64,000 bases of DNA. It comes from Thiohalocapsa sp963704155. Its GTDB lineage: Bacteria; Pseudomonadota; Gammaproteobacteria; Chromatiales; Chromatiaceae. The notes under the pieces were generated by a model. That model searched no databases. It was given only the letters and a program-made list of their open reading frames with translations, and was not told the origin of the DNA. The first letter of the stretch is position 1, and every line of letters begins with the position of its first letter. Where the stretch lies: NCBI GenBank assembly GCA_963704155.1, contig CAVPHF010000014.1, forward strand, positions 22,191 through 86,190, read 5' to 3'. A program made the position numbers and the translations under genes. This document shows, piece by piece, positions 18,327 to 27,080 of the stretch.

Positions 18327-19394
18327 GTGGCCTGGATCGATCGGCTGCGGATTGATGGCCTTAGAAACCTTCTCGGGGTCGATGTGACCATGGGCGAGGT
18401 GGACGGCTGGCTGCTCGGAGCCAATGGCGCTGGCAAGACCACGGTGTTGGAGGCCGTCTATCTGCTCAGTCGAGGCGCTAGCTTTCGTGGGAGACGGCAT
18501 GGGAGTCTCACCAGTCGTGGGCGGTCCGCGACTCGGATCGAGGGTTTGATCAGTATCGGCGGGAGTCGTCATCGACAGCTGTGGCGGTCGGCGGGCGGTA
18601 GTGTGGCCGAGGCTGATCGTCGTCTTTCGTTTCCGGTGCGGCTCGTTGGTTCGGCTATGCACACCTTGGTGGAAGGGGAGCCCGCCCTGAGGCGGCGTTT
18701 CGTCGACTGGAATTTGTTCCACGTGGAACCACGGTTCGCCCCCCTGCGCGCCCGCTTTCGCCGCGCTGCCGCACAGCGCAACGCCTGGTTGCGCTCCGGC
18801 GCGAACGGGTCAGCAATCTGGGACGGGGAATACGCGGCGTGCATGGGCCAGATCGCAGACTTTCGATGCCGATTGTTCCATGACCTCAGTATCGGGTTTC
18901 GGACGTTAACGGAGCAGCTTGACCTTCTTCCTGGCGTGGATGCGGTTTGGCGGTCCGAGCTTCCCGGCGGCGAGGATCTGAACGACGCGCTCGCGCGGCG
19001 GCGCGCCGGGGACGTCTCCCGGGGATATAGTCAGCTGTCGCCGTCGCGGGCGGATTTTAGGTTCGAGGTCGCGGGGGCTCCATGGGTCGGCTCACGTGGG
19101 CAGAATAAGCTCGCTGGGATCTTGCTGCAGATAGCGGCGGACGGCGTCCTGAGGCTGTCATGGCCGGAGCCCGCGGTCTGGCTCGTCGACGATCCGGCAG
19201 CGGAATTGGACCGCGACAGCGAGGTGCGGGTTCTCGAGCATATTCGCCGGGTTGGTGGCCAGGTCTTGGTGACCAGTCTTTCCGAACGGCCGGCGCTCGA
19301 ATCCGCTGGTCGCGATCAGCGGGTGTTCCACGTGAAACAGGGCGCTGTCATGCCGACTCCCACAGATTCCACCCCGCCCGCGTCGTTGTCTTGA
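18327..19394 (+). CDS. recF: DNA replication and repair protein RecF
   Basis: RecF is an SMC-like ATPase that helps load RecA at gaps and aids restart of stalled forks. The 355-residue product starts at GTG 18327 (MAWIDRLRIDGLRNL). It has Walker A GANGAGKTT (residues 31-39), a signature region and Walker B near VWLVDDPAAELD. The Walker B context DDPAAELD differs slightly from the usual DDxxSELD. The coding sequence contains two parS-like 16-mers, described separately. Location between dnaN and gyrB is standard. Confidence 0.95.
   Translation: MAWIDRLRIDGLRNLLGVDVTMGEVDGWLLGANGAGKTTVLEAVYLLSRGASFRGRRHGSLTSRGRSATRIEGLISIGGSRHRQLWRSAGGSVAEADRRLSFPVRLVGSAMHTLVEGEPALRRRFVDWNLFHVEPRFAPLRARFRRAAAQRNAWLRSGANGSAIWDGEYAACMGQIADFRCRLFHDLSIGFRTLTEQLDLLPGVDAVWRSELPGGEDLNDALARRRAGDVSRGYSQLSPSRADFRFEVAGAPWVGSRGQNKLAGILLQIAADGVLRLSWPEPAVWLVDDPAAELDRDSEVRVLEHIRRVGGQVLVTSLSERPALESAGRDQRVFHVKQGAVMPTPTDSTPPASLS
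18715..18730. promoter_or_regulatory. parS-like centromere site 1 (inside recF)
   Basis: TGTTCCACGTGGAACC matches the near-universal bacterial parS palindrome, with the central CCACGTGG core and the same form reported for Pseudomonas parS. It lies inside recF, about 15 kb from parAB and 1.5 kb from the putative origin, where ParB would be expected to load. Confidence 0.8.
19324..19339. promoter_or_regulatory. parS-like centromere site 2 (end of recF)
   Basis: TGTTCCACGTGAAACA is a full match to a standard parS consensus (TGTTYCACGTGAAACA). It lies 609 bases downstream of site 1, near the 3' end of recF. Two sites at this spacing make chance very unlikely. Confidence 0.85.
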
Positions 19395-19444
19395 ATAACC
19401 GCGTCGGCGCCTGATGCGCTCAGCCGCCAAGTTCTTGAATGCGC

Positions 19445-19450
19445 TATAAT
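19445..19450 (+). promoter_or_regulatory. Candidate gyrB -10 element
   Basis: A perfect TATAAT lies 166 bases upstream of the gyrB ATG in the recF-gyrB gap. No good -35 hexamer is present at the right distance, so the promoter call is tentative. Confidence 0.35.
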
Positions 19451-19615
19451 CGGGGGTCCCTTTGGTGGGCTGCCGTGCCGCCTTCGGTGGATGGCACCGG
19501 CTCTCGCGACAACGGACCCGAGAATTGCGGACTCTAGGCCGCCACGCCCGGTGGTGCCGTCCAGGCGCCCAATCAAGCACAAGTTTCGAAACCCGAACGG
19601 ATGTCGCCATCAAGC

Positions 19616-22021
19616 ATGAGCTACGACTCGTCCAACATCAAAGTCCTCCGCGGCCTGGATGCCGTCCGCAAGCGCCCTGGCATGTACATCGGTGACACGG
19701 ACGATGGAACCGGTCTTCACCACATGGTCTTCGAAGTCGTCGATAATTCAATCGACGAAGCGCTAGCCGGCTATTGCAGTGACATTCTGGTGACGCTCCA
19801 TGCGGATAGCTCAGTGACCGTTACGGACAATGGTCGCGGCATTCCGGTTGACATCCACAGCGAGGAGAACCGCTCCGCTGCGGAAGTCATCATGACGGTC
19901 CTCCATGCCGGTGGAAAGTTCGACGACAATTCCTATAAGGTCTCAGGCGGATTGCACGGCGTCGGCGTGTCGGTCGTCAATGCACTCTCCGAACATCTGC
20001 ACCTGCACATTGCCCGCGACGGAGTCCGCTACGAGCAGGAGTTTCGCCTCGGAGAGCCCCAGTATCCGCTGCGCGAGATCGGGCCGGTCGATGGCAGCGG
20101 CACGACCATCCGCTTTAAGCCCTCGGACACGATCTTTACCGATCTCGAGTTCCATTACGAAATCCTGGTCAAGCGCTTGCGTGAACTGTCTTTCCTCAAT
20201 TCCGGCGTCAAGATAAGGATCAAGGACGAGCGATCGGACCGAGAGGCAGTCTTCGAGTACAAGGGCGGCATCCGCGCTTTCGTCGAGCATCTGAACCAGA
20301 ACAAGTCCCCCATCCATCCGAGCGTTTTCTACTTCAGCGCAGAACGTTCGGAAGTCACCGTCGAGATCGCGCTGCAATGGAACGATTCGTACCAAGAGTC
20401 GATCTTCTGCTTCACGAACAATATCCCGCAGAAGGACGGTGGGACGCATATCGCGGGTTTCCGGGCTGGCCTCACGCGCACCTTGAACCAATACATCGAG
20501 CGCATTGCCCTCGACCGAAATCAAAAGACCAGACCGATCGGTGACGACGCGCGCGAAGGCCTGACCGCGGTAATCTCGGTGAAGGTGCCCGATCCGAAAT
20601 TTTCCTCGCAGACCAAAGACAAACTCGTGTCGTCAGAGGTCAAGAACATCGTCGAGTCGCTTCTAGTGGAACACCTCGATGCCTTTCTGGAGGAAAATCC
20701 TCCTGAGGCGAAGATTATTGCCAACAAGATGCTAGAGGCCGCACGCGCTCGAGAAGCGGCTCGCAAGGCCCGTGAGATGACGCGGCGAAAGGGGGTGCTC
20801 GATGTCGCGGGCCTGCCAGGCAAGCTCGCCGATTGCCAAGAAAAGGATCCCGCGCAGTCCGAACTATTTATCGTCGAGGGCGATTCAGCCGGCGGTTCCG
20901 CGAAACAGGGGCGAGACCGGGCCTTCCAAGCGATCCTTCCGCTGAAGGGCAAGATTCTCAATGTCGAGAAGGCGCGCTTCGATAAGATGCTTTCGTCCAC
21001 CGAGGTCGGCACGCTGATCACGGCCCTCGGCTGCGGCATCGGCCGGGAGGAGTACGACCCGGACAAGCTGCGTTACCACCGCATCATCATCATGACCGAC
21101 GCGGATGTGGATGGCGCGCACATCCGTACGCTGTTGCTGACGTTCTTCTACCGGCAGATGCCGGAGTTGGTCGATCGCGGCCACGTCTATATTGCCCAAC
21201 CACCGCTCTACAAGGTCAAGCGCGGCAAGCAGGAAGACTATCTACTCGATGACGCCGAGCTGGGTGCTTCGCTGATCAAGGCGGCATTGGACGGCGCCAG
21301 ATTGTCGGTCGCTGCCGAGGCACCGCCGATGACCGGCGTCGCGTTGGAGGCATTGGTGCGGGATTATCAGATCTTCCGTGCGATGATCGCTCGGCTGTCG
21401 ACGCGTCACGATCCATTGTTCCTGGCGGAACTGGCGAATCGTCCGCGCCTGAGCGCCGATATCAAGAGCGATCCGGCGGCCTTTGCCGAGTGGGTCGAGC
21501 CACTGATCAGTCGTTTGTCCGACCTCAGTGGGCCGGCCGTCGAGTATCGCGCCCGCCGAAATGCTGGAGGTGACAGGCAGTCCGCCGGCATCGAGTTGAC
21601 GAAGCTGGTCCACGGCATTCCAGAGACCCGATACATCTCGTTCGACTTCTTCGACTCGGCCGACTACGGCCGCATCGCCGCCATCAGCGAGAAACTGACG
21701 GGACTCATCGAATCAGGCGCTCGGGTGTCGCGTGGGGAGCGTTTCGCCGATATTCCCAGCTTCGCCGATGCCTACGATTGGCTGATCGGTGAGGCAAAGC
21801 GCGGTTATCACATACAGCGCTACAAGGGATTGGGAGAGATGAATCCGGACCAACTCTGGGACACCACCATGGACCCTTCGACGCGTCGGCTGTTCCGTGT
21901 CAGGATCGAGGACGCGGTTGCCGCGGATCAGATCTTTACGACCTTGATGGGCGAGCACGTCGAGCCGCGACGGGCCTTTATCGAGAGCAACGCGCTGCAA
22001 GCCGAGAACATCGACATTTAG
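19616..22021 (+). CDS. gyrB: DNA gyrase subunit B
   Basis: GyrB is the ATPase subunit of gyrase, which introduces negative supercoils. The 801-residue product has the GHKL ATPase motifs (EVVDNSIDEALAGY, GGKFDDNSYKVSGGLHGVG), the TOPRIM motif EGDSAGGSAKQGRDR with PLKGKILNVEKAR, and the C-terminal GYHIQRYKGLGEMNPDQLW. ATG at 19616 (MSYDSSNIKVLRGL) is preferred to one 5 codons upstream. Its stop overlaps the convergent plsC stop. Confidence 0.98.
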   Translation: MSYDSSNIKVLRGLDAVRKRPGMYIGDTDDGTGLHHMVFEVVDNSIDEALAGYCSDILVTLHADSSVTVTDNGRGIPVDIHSEENRSAAEVIMTVLHAGGKFDDNSYKVSGGLHGVGVSVVNALSEHLHLHIARDGVRYEQEFRLGEPQYPLREIGPVDGSGTTIRFKPSDTIFTDLEFHYEILVKRLRELSFLNSGVKIRIKDERSDREAVFEYKGGIRAFVEHLNQNKSPIHPSVFYFSAERSEVTVEIALQWNDSYQESIFCFTNNIPQKDGGTHIAGFRAGLTRTLNQYIERIALDRNQKTRPIGDDAREGLTAVISVKVPDPKFSSQTKDKLVSSEVKNIVESLLVEHLDAFLEENPPEAKIIANKMLEAARAREAARKAREMTRRKGVLDVAGLPGKLADCQEKDPAQSELFIVEGDSAGGSAKQGRDRAFQAILPLKGKILNVEKARFDKMLSSTEVGTLITALGCGIGREEYDPDKLRYHRIIIMTDADVDGAHIRTLLLTFFYRQMPELVDRGHVYIAQPPLYKVKRGKQEDYLLDDAELGASLIKAALDGARLSVAAEAPPMTGVALEALVRDYQIFRAMIARLSTRHDPLFLAELANRPRLSADIKSDPAAFAEWVEPLISRLSDLSGPAVEYRARRNAGGDRQSAGIELTKLVHGIPETRYISFDFFDSADYGRIAAISEKLTGLIESGARVSRGERFADIPSFADAYDWLIGEAKRGYHIQRYKGLGEMNPDQLWDTTMDPSTRRLFRVRIEDAVAADQIFTTLMGEHVEPRRAFIESNALQAENIDI

Positions 22022-22818
22022 GACTCTTGGAACCCAGGGCGGTCGCCGTCCGCCGTCGGTCGCTTCGGCAGTGATTCGACTGTCGTGTTGATCCAATCCT
22101 CGGCGATCGCGTTCAGTTCCTGCGCCGAACGACCTTCGCACGCGATAGGCGGACCGATGACGAGTTGGATGCGGCCTGGGAGTTTACGCACAGCTCGTCG
22201 CTTCCAAAACACGCCGGCGTTGTGCGCGATCGGGACTATGGGTGCATTGCTACGCTCTGCCAGCAGCGCGCCGCCGATGGTAAAGGGCTTACGCTCGCCG
22301 ACCGCTACCCGTGTTCCCTCGGGAAAGACAAGGATCGAGTTGCCTTCCGCTAAATGCGTCTTGCCTTGTTGCAAGAGCTGACGCATTGCCTTTCTCCCGG
22401 CCGATCGATCGATCGCAATGGGTCTGAACGCCTTTAGTGCCCAGCCAAAGAACGGAACCCGCATCAACTCTTGCTTCAACACCCAGGCCTGCTGTCGCGG
22501 AATCACGCCGGGAAGCGCGATGGTCTCCCAAGCGGATTGGTGCTTGGCCATCAGGATACAGGGCTGCTCCGGCAGATTCTCGAGGCCGTAGATGCGGTAA
22601 TCGAGTCCGCAGATGAGCCTCAGTAATCTGAGCAGAAGCAGCGACCAGCTCCGTGACAGTCCTTGCAGCCGGCTCGACGACACCCACCGGGCGGAGGCCA
22701 TGATGGCCAGCGCGTAGCAGATGACGAGCACAACAAGGAGCAGCAGGAACAGAAGCGAGCGCAGGAACTTCATCGGCGCGGCAAAGCGGTTCGTTACCAG
22801 GGGTTCGTTACGGGGCAT
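22018..22818 (-). CDS. plsC: 1-acyl-sn-glycerol-3-phosphate acyltransferase (PlsC family)
   Basis: Acylates lysophosphatidic acid at the inner membrane during phospholipid synthesis. An N-terminal hydrophobic segment (LLFLLLLVVLVICYALAIM) anchors the protein. Acyltransferase motif I appears as KHQSAWET, an H-x4-E variant common in this subgroup, and motif III as FPEGTR. ATG at 22818 gives 266 residues; an internal ATG at 22773 is equally plausible, and neither has a clear ribosome-binding site. It converges on gyrB with a 4-base overlap of stop codons and lies 33 bases after gmhB. Confidence 0.9.
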   Translation of the reverse strand: MPRNEPLVTNRFAAPMKFLRSLLFLLLLVVLVICYALAIMASARWVSSSRLQGLSRSWSLLLLRLLRLICGLDYRIYGLENLPEQPCILMAKHQSAWETIALPGVIPRQQAWVLKQELMRVPFFGWALKAFRPIAIDRSAGRKAMRQLLQQGKTHLAEGNSILVFPEGTRVAVGERKPFTIGGALLAERSNAPIVPIAHNAGVFWKRRAVRKLPGRIQLVIGPPIACEGRSAQELNAIAEDWINTTVESLPKRPTADGDRPGFQES

Positions 22819-22851
22819 GTTGAGAGCGGCCCGTCGCGAAGCGCGGCGGTC

Positions 22852-23388
22852 TCAGCCGAGGATCACGGACACCGCGGTATTGAGGTCGTCGACCACCGGC
22901 ACTCCGCGCAGCCGTCGGGGCAAGGCGCCTTCCGTGCGCCGGCCTTTGCCGGTGCGCACGAGGATGGGTGACGCCCCGATAGCCACGGCAGCCTCGATGT
23001 CGCGTTGCGAGTCACCCACCACGGCGATGGCGGTCGGGTCGACCCCGAACCGGCGCGCGAGCCTAACCAAGAGACCAGGCGCAGGCTTCCGGCACTGGCA
23101 GCTGTCCCCAGGCCCGTGCGGACAAAACGCAATCGCGTCGATGCGCCCGCCGACCGCAGCAACACTTGCGATCATTTTCCCGTGGATCGCATTCAAGGTG
23201 TCGATGTCGAGCAGACCACGCGCGAGCCCGGACTGGTTCGTCGCCACCGCAACCTTGAAACCGGCGTGCGTTAGTTCGGCGATCGCCTCCAGGCTGCCGG
23301 GAATCGGCACCCACTCGGCTGGCGACTTGATGAAGGCATCGGAGTCTTGATTGATGACGCCATCGCGGTCGAGTATCACCAGCGTCAT
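22852..23388 (-). CDS. gmhB: D-glycero-beta-D-manno-heptose-1,7-bisphosphate 7-phosphatase
   Basis: GmhB removes the 7-phosphate in the ADP-heptose pathway for lipopolysaccharide core. The 178-residue HAD phosphatase has the nucleophile motif LDRDGVIN near the N-terminus, motif II VATNQSG, and the zinc-binding cluster CPHGPGDSCQCRKPAPG that separates GmhB/HisB-N from other HAD enzymes. Final motif VVGDSQRDIEAA carries the Mg-binding acids. Lies between glyS and plsC, all leftward, a common gammaproteobacterial order. Confidence 0.94.
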   Translation of the reverse strand: MTLVILDRDGVINQDSDAFIKSPAEWVPIPGSLEAIAELTHAGFKVAVATNQSGLARGLLDIDTLNAIHGKMIASVAAVGGRIDAIAFCPHGPGDSCQCRKPAPGLLVRLARRFGVDPTAIAVVGDSQRDIEAAVAIGASPILVRTGKGRRTEGALPRRLRGVPVVDDLNTAVSVILG

Positions 23389-23454
23389 AGCGTGTCCCGC
23401 GAGTACGCTAAGGCGTCCGGATGGCTTGACCGACGGGCATGTCGCTCGCCGAGG

Positions 23455-25560
23455 TCAAGCGCCGCTCTCGGGTTGCAGACAGGCGATGTCGGCCGTGGCC
23501 AGGAAGAGTTCTTCGAGCGAGCGAAGCAACGCCAGCCGATTTGCACGCAACGCCGGATCCTCGTCCATCACCATCACCTCATCGAAAAATCGATCGACCT
23601 TGCCATGCAGCCCGGCAAGGGTAGTGAGCATACCCTCGTAGTCCTGGGCCTCGAGCATTGGCGTTGTGCGCATACGCATCTGCTCGATGCCTTCGGCCAG
23701 CGCACGCTCCGCGTCCTCGACTAGTCGCTCAGGGGCGAATGCCAGTGGTGGGACGGCGCCCCCGGCCTCGGATTTCTTCAAAATATTGCGAATACGCTTG
23801 TTCGCGGCGGATAGCGCCTCGGCGGCGTCGAGCCGCCGGAAAGCGGCAACGGCGAGAATGCGCCGGTCTGCATCACTTGGCACGCGCGGGTCGATCGACA
23901 GCACCGCCTCGACGACATCGCCGGAGATACCACGCTCGGCATAGTAGCCAGGCAGTCGCTCCAGCATGTACGCGTAGACCTGGGCGACGGCTGCATCGGC
24001 CTCGATGACTCCGCGATAACCGGCTGCCGCGCGCTCAAGCAGCGCCTTCAGGTTCAGCGCCAAGGGTGTTTCGATTAGGATGCGCAGGACCCCAATCGCA
24101 GCACGGCGCAGTCCATACGGGTCTTTGACACCGCTCGGGCGTTGGCCGATGGCGAAGATCCCGACCAAGGTATCCAGCCTGTCCGCAACCGCTAGCGCGC
24201 GTCCGCAGTCGGACGCCGGCAGCTTATCCCCGGCGTGCCTCGGCAGATACTGATCCTCCATCGCCGATACGACACAGGGGCTCTCGCCGTCATGCAGCGC
24301 ATAGTACCGGCCCATGGTCCCTTGCAGGCTGGCGAACTCCCCGACCATCAGGGTGACCAGGTCGCACTTACCGATCCGAGCAGAGCGTTCGGCCGCGTCG
24401 GCGTCGTAACCGAGCAGCTCCGCAACATGGCGTGCCAGGGCGGCGACTCGCAACGACTTGTCGCGCACACTGCCGAGCTGATGCTGGAAGACGACCGAGG
24501 ACAAGGTCTCCTGTCGCTGGGCAAGCGGCGTCTTGCGGTCCTGCTCCCAAAAGAACTTGGCGTCCGAAAACCGCGGTCGAATGACGCGCTCGTTTCCTGC
24601 CCGAACGACATCGGGCTCGAGGCTCTCGATGTTCGAGACCGTGATGAAGAAGGGCATCAACACATCGGTCTTGTCGAACACCGGGAAGTACTTCTGATTC
24701 TTCTGCATCGTCTCGATCAATACCTCGGGCGGTACGTCGAGAAAAGCGGAATCGAATCGGCCGAGCAGCGCTGTCGGCCACTCGCAGAGTGCGGCGACCT
24801 CATCGAGAAGTGCATCGGGGATGTCGGCAACGCCGTCGACCGACTCGGCGAGCCGCTCTACCTGGTCGCGAATTAATTGGCGCCGCGCCGCGAAGCTCGG
24901 CTCCACGCGTGCTGCTCGGAGCGCATTCACGTAGTCTTCCGGGCATTCGATTGGGACCGGTGCTGGATGATGGAACCGATGTCCACGGGAGTCGGTGCCG
25001 ATGTCGATCCCCAACACCCGTCCGTTGATCGACTCGCTACCGAAGCGCACGCAGACCCAGTGAACCGGCCGCACGAATTCCTCGCTGCCCGCGCCCCAAC
25101 GCATCCGCTTCGGAATCGGCAGGCGTGCCAGTGCGTCGTCGAGCAGACCGGGCAACAATTGGGCGGCCGTTTTTCCCGAACTGTGCTGGCGAAAGACAAG
25201 CCAAGCGCCCTTGTCGGTTTCCTCGCGCTCGAGTTCGGCGACCATGACGCCGCAGGAGCGCGCAAAACCGAGCGCGGCCTTTGTCGGCTCTCCGTTCGCG
25301 TCGAAGGCCGCTGCAACGGCGGGCCCGCGTCGAACGGACTGTTGATCCGGCTGCTGGACACTGAGATCAGCGATCATCAAGGCAAGGCGGCGCGGTGTCG
25401 CGTACCGCGTGATCTCGCCATGTGCCAACCGATGCTCGGCGAGCTGCCGCGCGCACTGCTCGGCGAATGCCTCCGACAGCCGCTCGAGCGCCGTCGGAGG
25501 TAATTCCTCGGTACCGATCTCAACGAGCAAGGTTTCCTGTGTGGATTGCTGTTGATTCAC
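23455..25560 (-). CDS. glyS: Glycyl-tRNA synthetase beta subunit
   Basis: The beta chain of the heterotetrameric glycyl-tRNA synthetase binds tRNA. The 701-residue product starts at GTG 25560, giving (M)NQQQSTQETLLVEIGTEELP, where EIGTEELP is the family N-terminus. The open frame extends 79 codons further into glyQ but without family similarity. Other motifs include RRGPAVAAAFD, MPKRMRWG-like IPKRMRWGAG and a C-terminal DALR-like anticodon region. It overlaps the glyQ stop by 4 bases (GTGA), indicating coupling. Confidence 0.96.
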   Translation of the reverse strand: MNQQQSTQETLLVEIGTEELPPTALERLSEAFAEQCARQLAEHRLAHGEITRYATPRRLALMIADLSVQQPDQQSVRRGPAVAAAFDANGEPTKAALGFARSCGVMVAELEREETDKGAWLVFRQHSSGKTAAQLLPGLLDDALARLPIPKRMRWGAGSEEFVRPVHWVCVRFGSESINGRVLGIDIGTDSRGHRFHHPAPVPIECPEDYVNALRAARVEPSFAARRQLIRDQVERLAESVDGVADIPDALLDEVAALCEWPTALLGRFDSAFLDVPPEVLIETMQKNQKYFPVFDKTDVLMPFFITVSNIESLEPDVVRAGNERVIRPRFSDAKFFWEQDRKTPLAQRQETLSSVVFQHQLGSVRDKSLRVAALARHVAELLGYDADAAERSARIGKCDLVTLMVGEFASLQGTMGRYYALHDGESPCVVSAMEDQYLPRHAGDKLPASDCGRALAVADRLDTLVGIFAIGQRPSGVKDPYGLRRAAIGVLRILIETPLALNLKALLERAAAGYRGVIEADAAVAQVYAYMLERLPGYYAERGISGDVVEAVLSIDPRVPSDADRRILAVAAFRRLDAAEALSAANKRIRNILKKSEAGGAVPPLAFAPERLVEDAERALAEGIEQMRMRTTPMLEAQDYEGMLTTLAGLHGKVDRFFDEVMVMDEDPALRANRLALLRSLEELFLATADIACLQPESGA

Positions 25561-26486
25561 GACGACGACCCCGCCTGCTGCGCCAAGGGAAAATCGAGCT
25601 GTTCGCGGCTCGCGTAATAGGCCTCGGCTACCGCCCGCGCCAAGGTCCGCACGCGCAGGATGAAACGTTGCCGCTCGGTCACCGAGATGGCCCCGCGCGC
25701 GTCGAGTAGGTTGAACAGATGCGACGCCTTTAAGACCTGCTCGTAACCCGGCAGCGGCAGCCCCTGTTCGACCAAGGTCTTGCTCTGGCGCTCGCAAAGG
25801 TCGAACTGCGCGAACAGGGCCTCTACATCCGCAAGCTCGAAGTTGTAGGCCGACTGCTCCCGCTCGTTCTGCAAAAAGACATCACCGTAGGTGACGACGC
25901 CAGCAGGCGTGCTGGTCCAGATGAGGTCGAACACGCTCTCGACGCCCTGGAGATACATGCCGATGCGCTCGAGCCCGTAGGTGATCTCGCCCGTCACGGG
26001 CCTGCACTCGAGACCGCCGACCTGTTGAAAGTAGGTGAACTGGGTTACCTCCATGCCGTTCAGCCAAACCTCCCATCCAAGGCCCCAGGCGCCCAAGGTC
26101 GGCGATTCCCAGTTGTCCTCGACGAAGCGGATATCGTGAATCAGCGGATCGATCCCCAGCATTCGCAAGGAGTCGAGATAGAGTTCTTGAATTTCGAGCG
26201 GAGATGGTTTCAGGACCACCTGATACTGATAATAGTGTTGCAACCGATTCGGATTTTCGCCATAGCGGCCGTCGGTTGGGCGCCGGGACGGCTGTACGTA
26301 AGCACAGTTCCAAGGTTCCGGACCAATCGAACGTAGGAAGGTCGCCGGATGAAAGGTGCCGGCACCCACTTCCATGTCATACGGCTGCATGACGACACAG
26401 CCACGCTCGGCCCAGAATTGTTGCAATCGAAAAATCAGATCCTGAAAGCTCAGAACGTCTGTCGGGCGTGTGGCCAAGGCATACAC
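25557..26486 (-). CDS. glyQ: Glycyl-tRNA synthetase alpha subunit
   Basis: The alpha chain carries the catalytic core. The 309-residue product contains LSFQDLIFRLQQFWAERGCV, QPYDMEVGAGTFHPATFLR and PSRRPTDGRYGENPNRLQ, all highly diagnostic. The frame is open for 70 codons further upstream with no similarity; GTG at 26486 just ahead of the conserved core is chosen, with a TTG one codon before it. It is the first gene of the leftward glyQ-glyS-gmhB-plsC set and is divergent from glnA. Confidence 0.95.
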   Translation of the reverse strand: MYALATRPTDVLSFQDLIFRLQQFWAERGCVVMQPYDMEVGAGTFHPATFLRSIGPEPWNCAYVQPSRRPTDGRYGENPNRLQHYYQYQVVLKPSPLEIQELYLDSLRMLGIDPLIHDIRFVEDNWESPTLGAWGLGWEVWLNGMEVTQFTYFQQVGGLECRPVTGEITYGLERIGMYLQGVESVFDLIWTSTPAGVVTYGDVFLQNEREQSAYNFELADVEALFAQFDLCERQSKTLVEQGLPLPGYEQVLKASHLFNLLDARGAISVTERQRFILRVRTLARAVAEAYYASREQLDFPLAQQAGSSS

Positions 26487-26667
26487 CAAGCGGGCAATCA
26501 AAACCCGGTATTGTAGCGAGATCGGGGAAGCACGAGCCAGCGGAAACGCGCCAGCGATGACCTGGGCTCTGGAGCATGGCCTATACCGGCTTGGATGCGG
26601 ACCGAGCCGCGGCGGTGCAGCACACCATTCACGATGTCGCTGGCGTGCGTGGCTGTTTCGGCTAGAA

Positions 26668-26683
26668 TGCACCAAGATGGTGC
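26668..26683. promoter_or_regulatory. NtrC-type binding site upstream of glnA
   Basis: TGCACCAAGATGGTGC fits the NtrC consensus TGCACYA-N3-TGGTGCA at nearly all positions. It lies about 230 bases upstream of the -24/-12 promoter of glnA, within enhancer range. A further half-site TGGTGCA follows at about 26709. Confidence 0.7.
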
Positions 26684-26900
26684 TATCTTGGGTCACGCCG
26701 CTTAGCAGTGGTGCAATCGCTCTCGAGGGCCTTGGTCACGCCCTTTGCGGCGGACGCGGGCGTCTGCCTTGCGCGGCCCTGTCCCCTTTCAATGCGATGC
26801 CCCTAACACGGGAAACCCTCAGGGCATATGACTCAGAAAGGCCCGACGGCTAAGGGCGAACGCACGCGTTTACGGCGACGCTGGTGGTTGTAAATGCGAT

Positions 26901-26917
26901 TGGTACGATAGCTGCAT
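26901..26917 (+). promoter_or_regulatory. sigma-54 (-24/-12) promoter of glnA
   Basis: TGGTACGATAGCTGCAT matches TGGCACG-N4-TTGCA with two changes and keeps the essential GG and GC exactly 10 bases apart. It lies 164 bases before the glnA ATG. With NtrC encoded downstream and an NtrC site upstream, nitrogen-regulated expression is a strong inference. Confidence 0.75.
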
Positions 26918-27080
26918 AATTGCCACGAGCTTCGCTTGAGCAGCCGAGGCATCGGACAAGGCAGCATCTGCGTGTCTCTGCCGCCGCTCGTGAACGCGAA
27001 AGCCGGACGCCGATCGTCTGGCTGCCGGCACTCGATCTAACGTTCGAAAACCGACCGAACACTACTTGGAGATTTTGTCT

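Larger units (their letters stand above)
26487..27080. other. glyQ-glnA divergent intergenic region (594 bp)
   Basis: No gene is supported here. The region contains an NtrC-type palindrome and a -24/-12 promoter for glnA, listed separately. A promoter for glyQ must also lie here but no convincing pair of hexamers was picked out. Confidence 0.5.
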
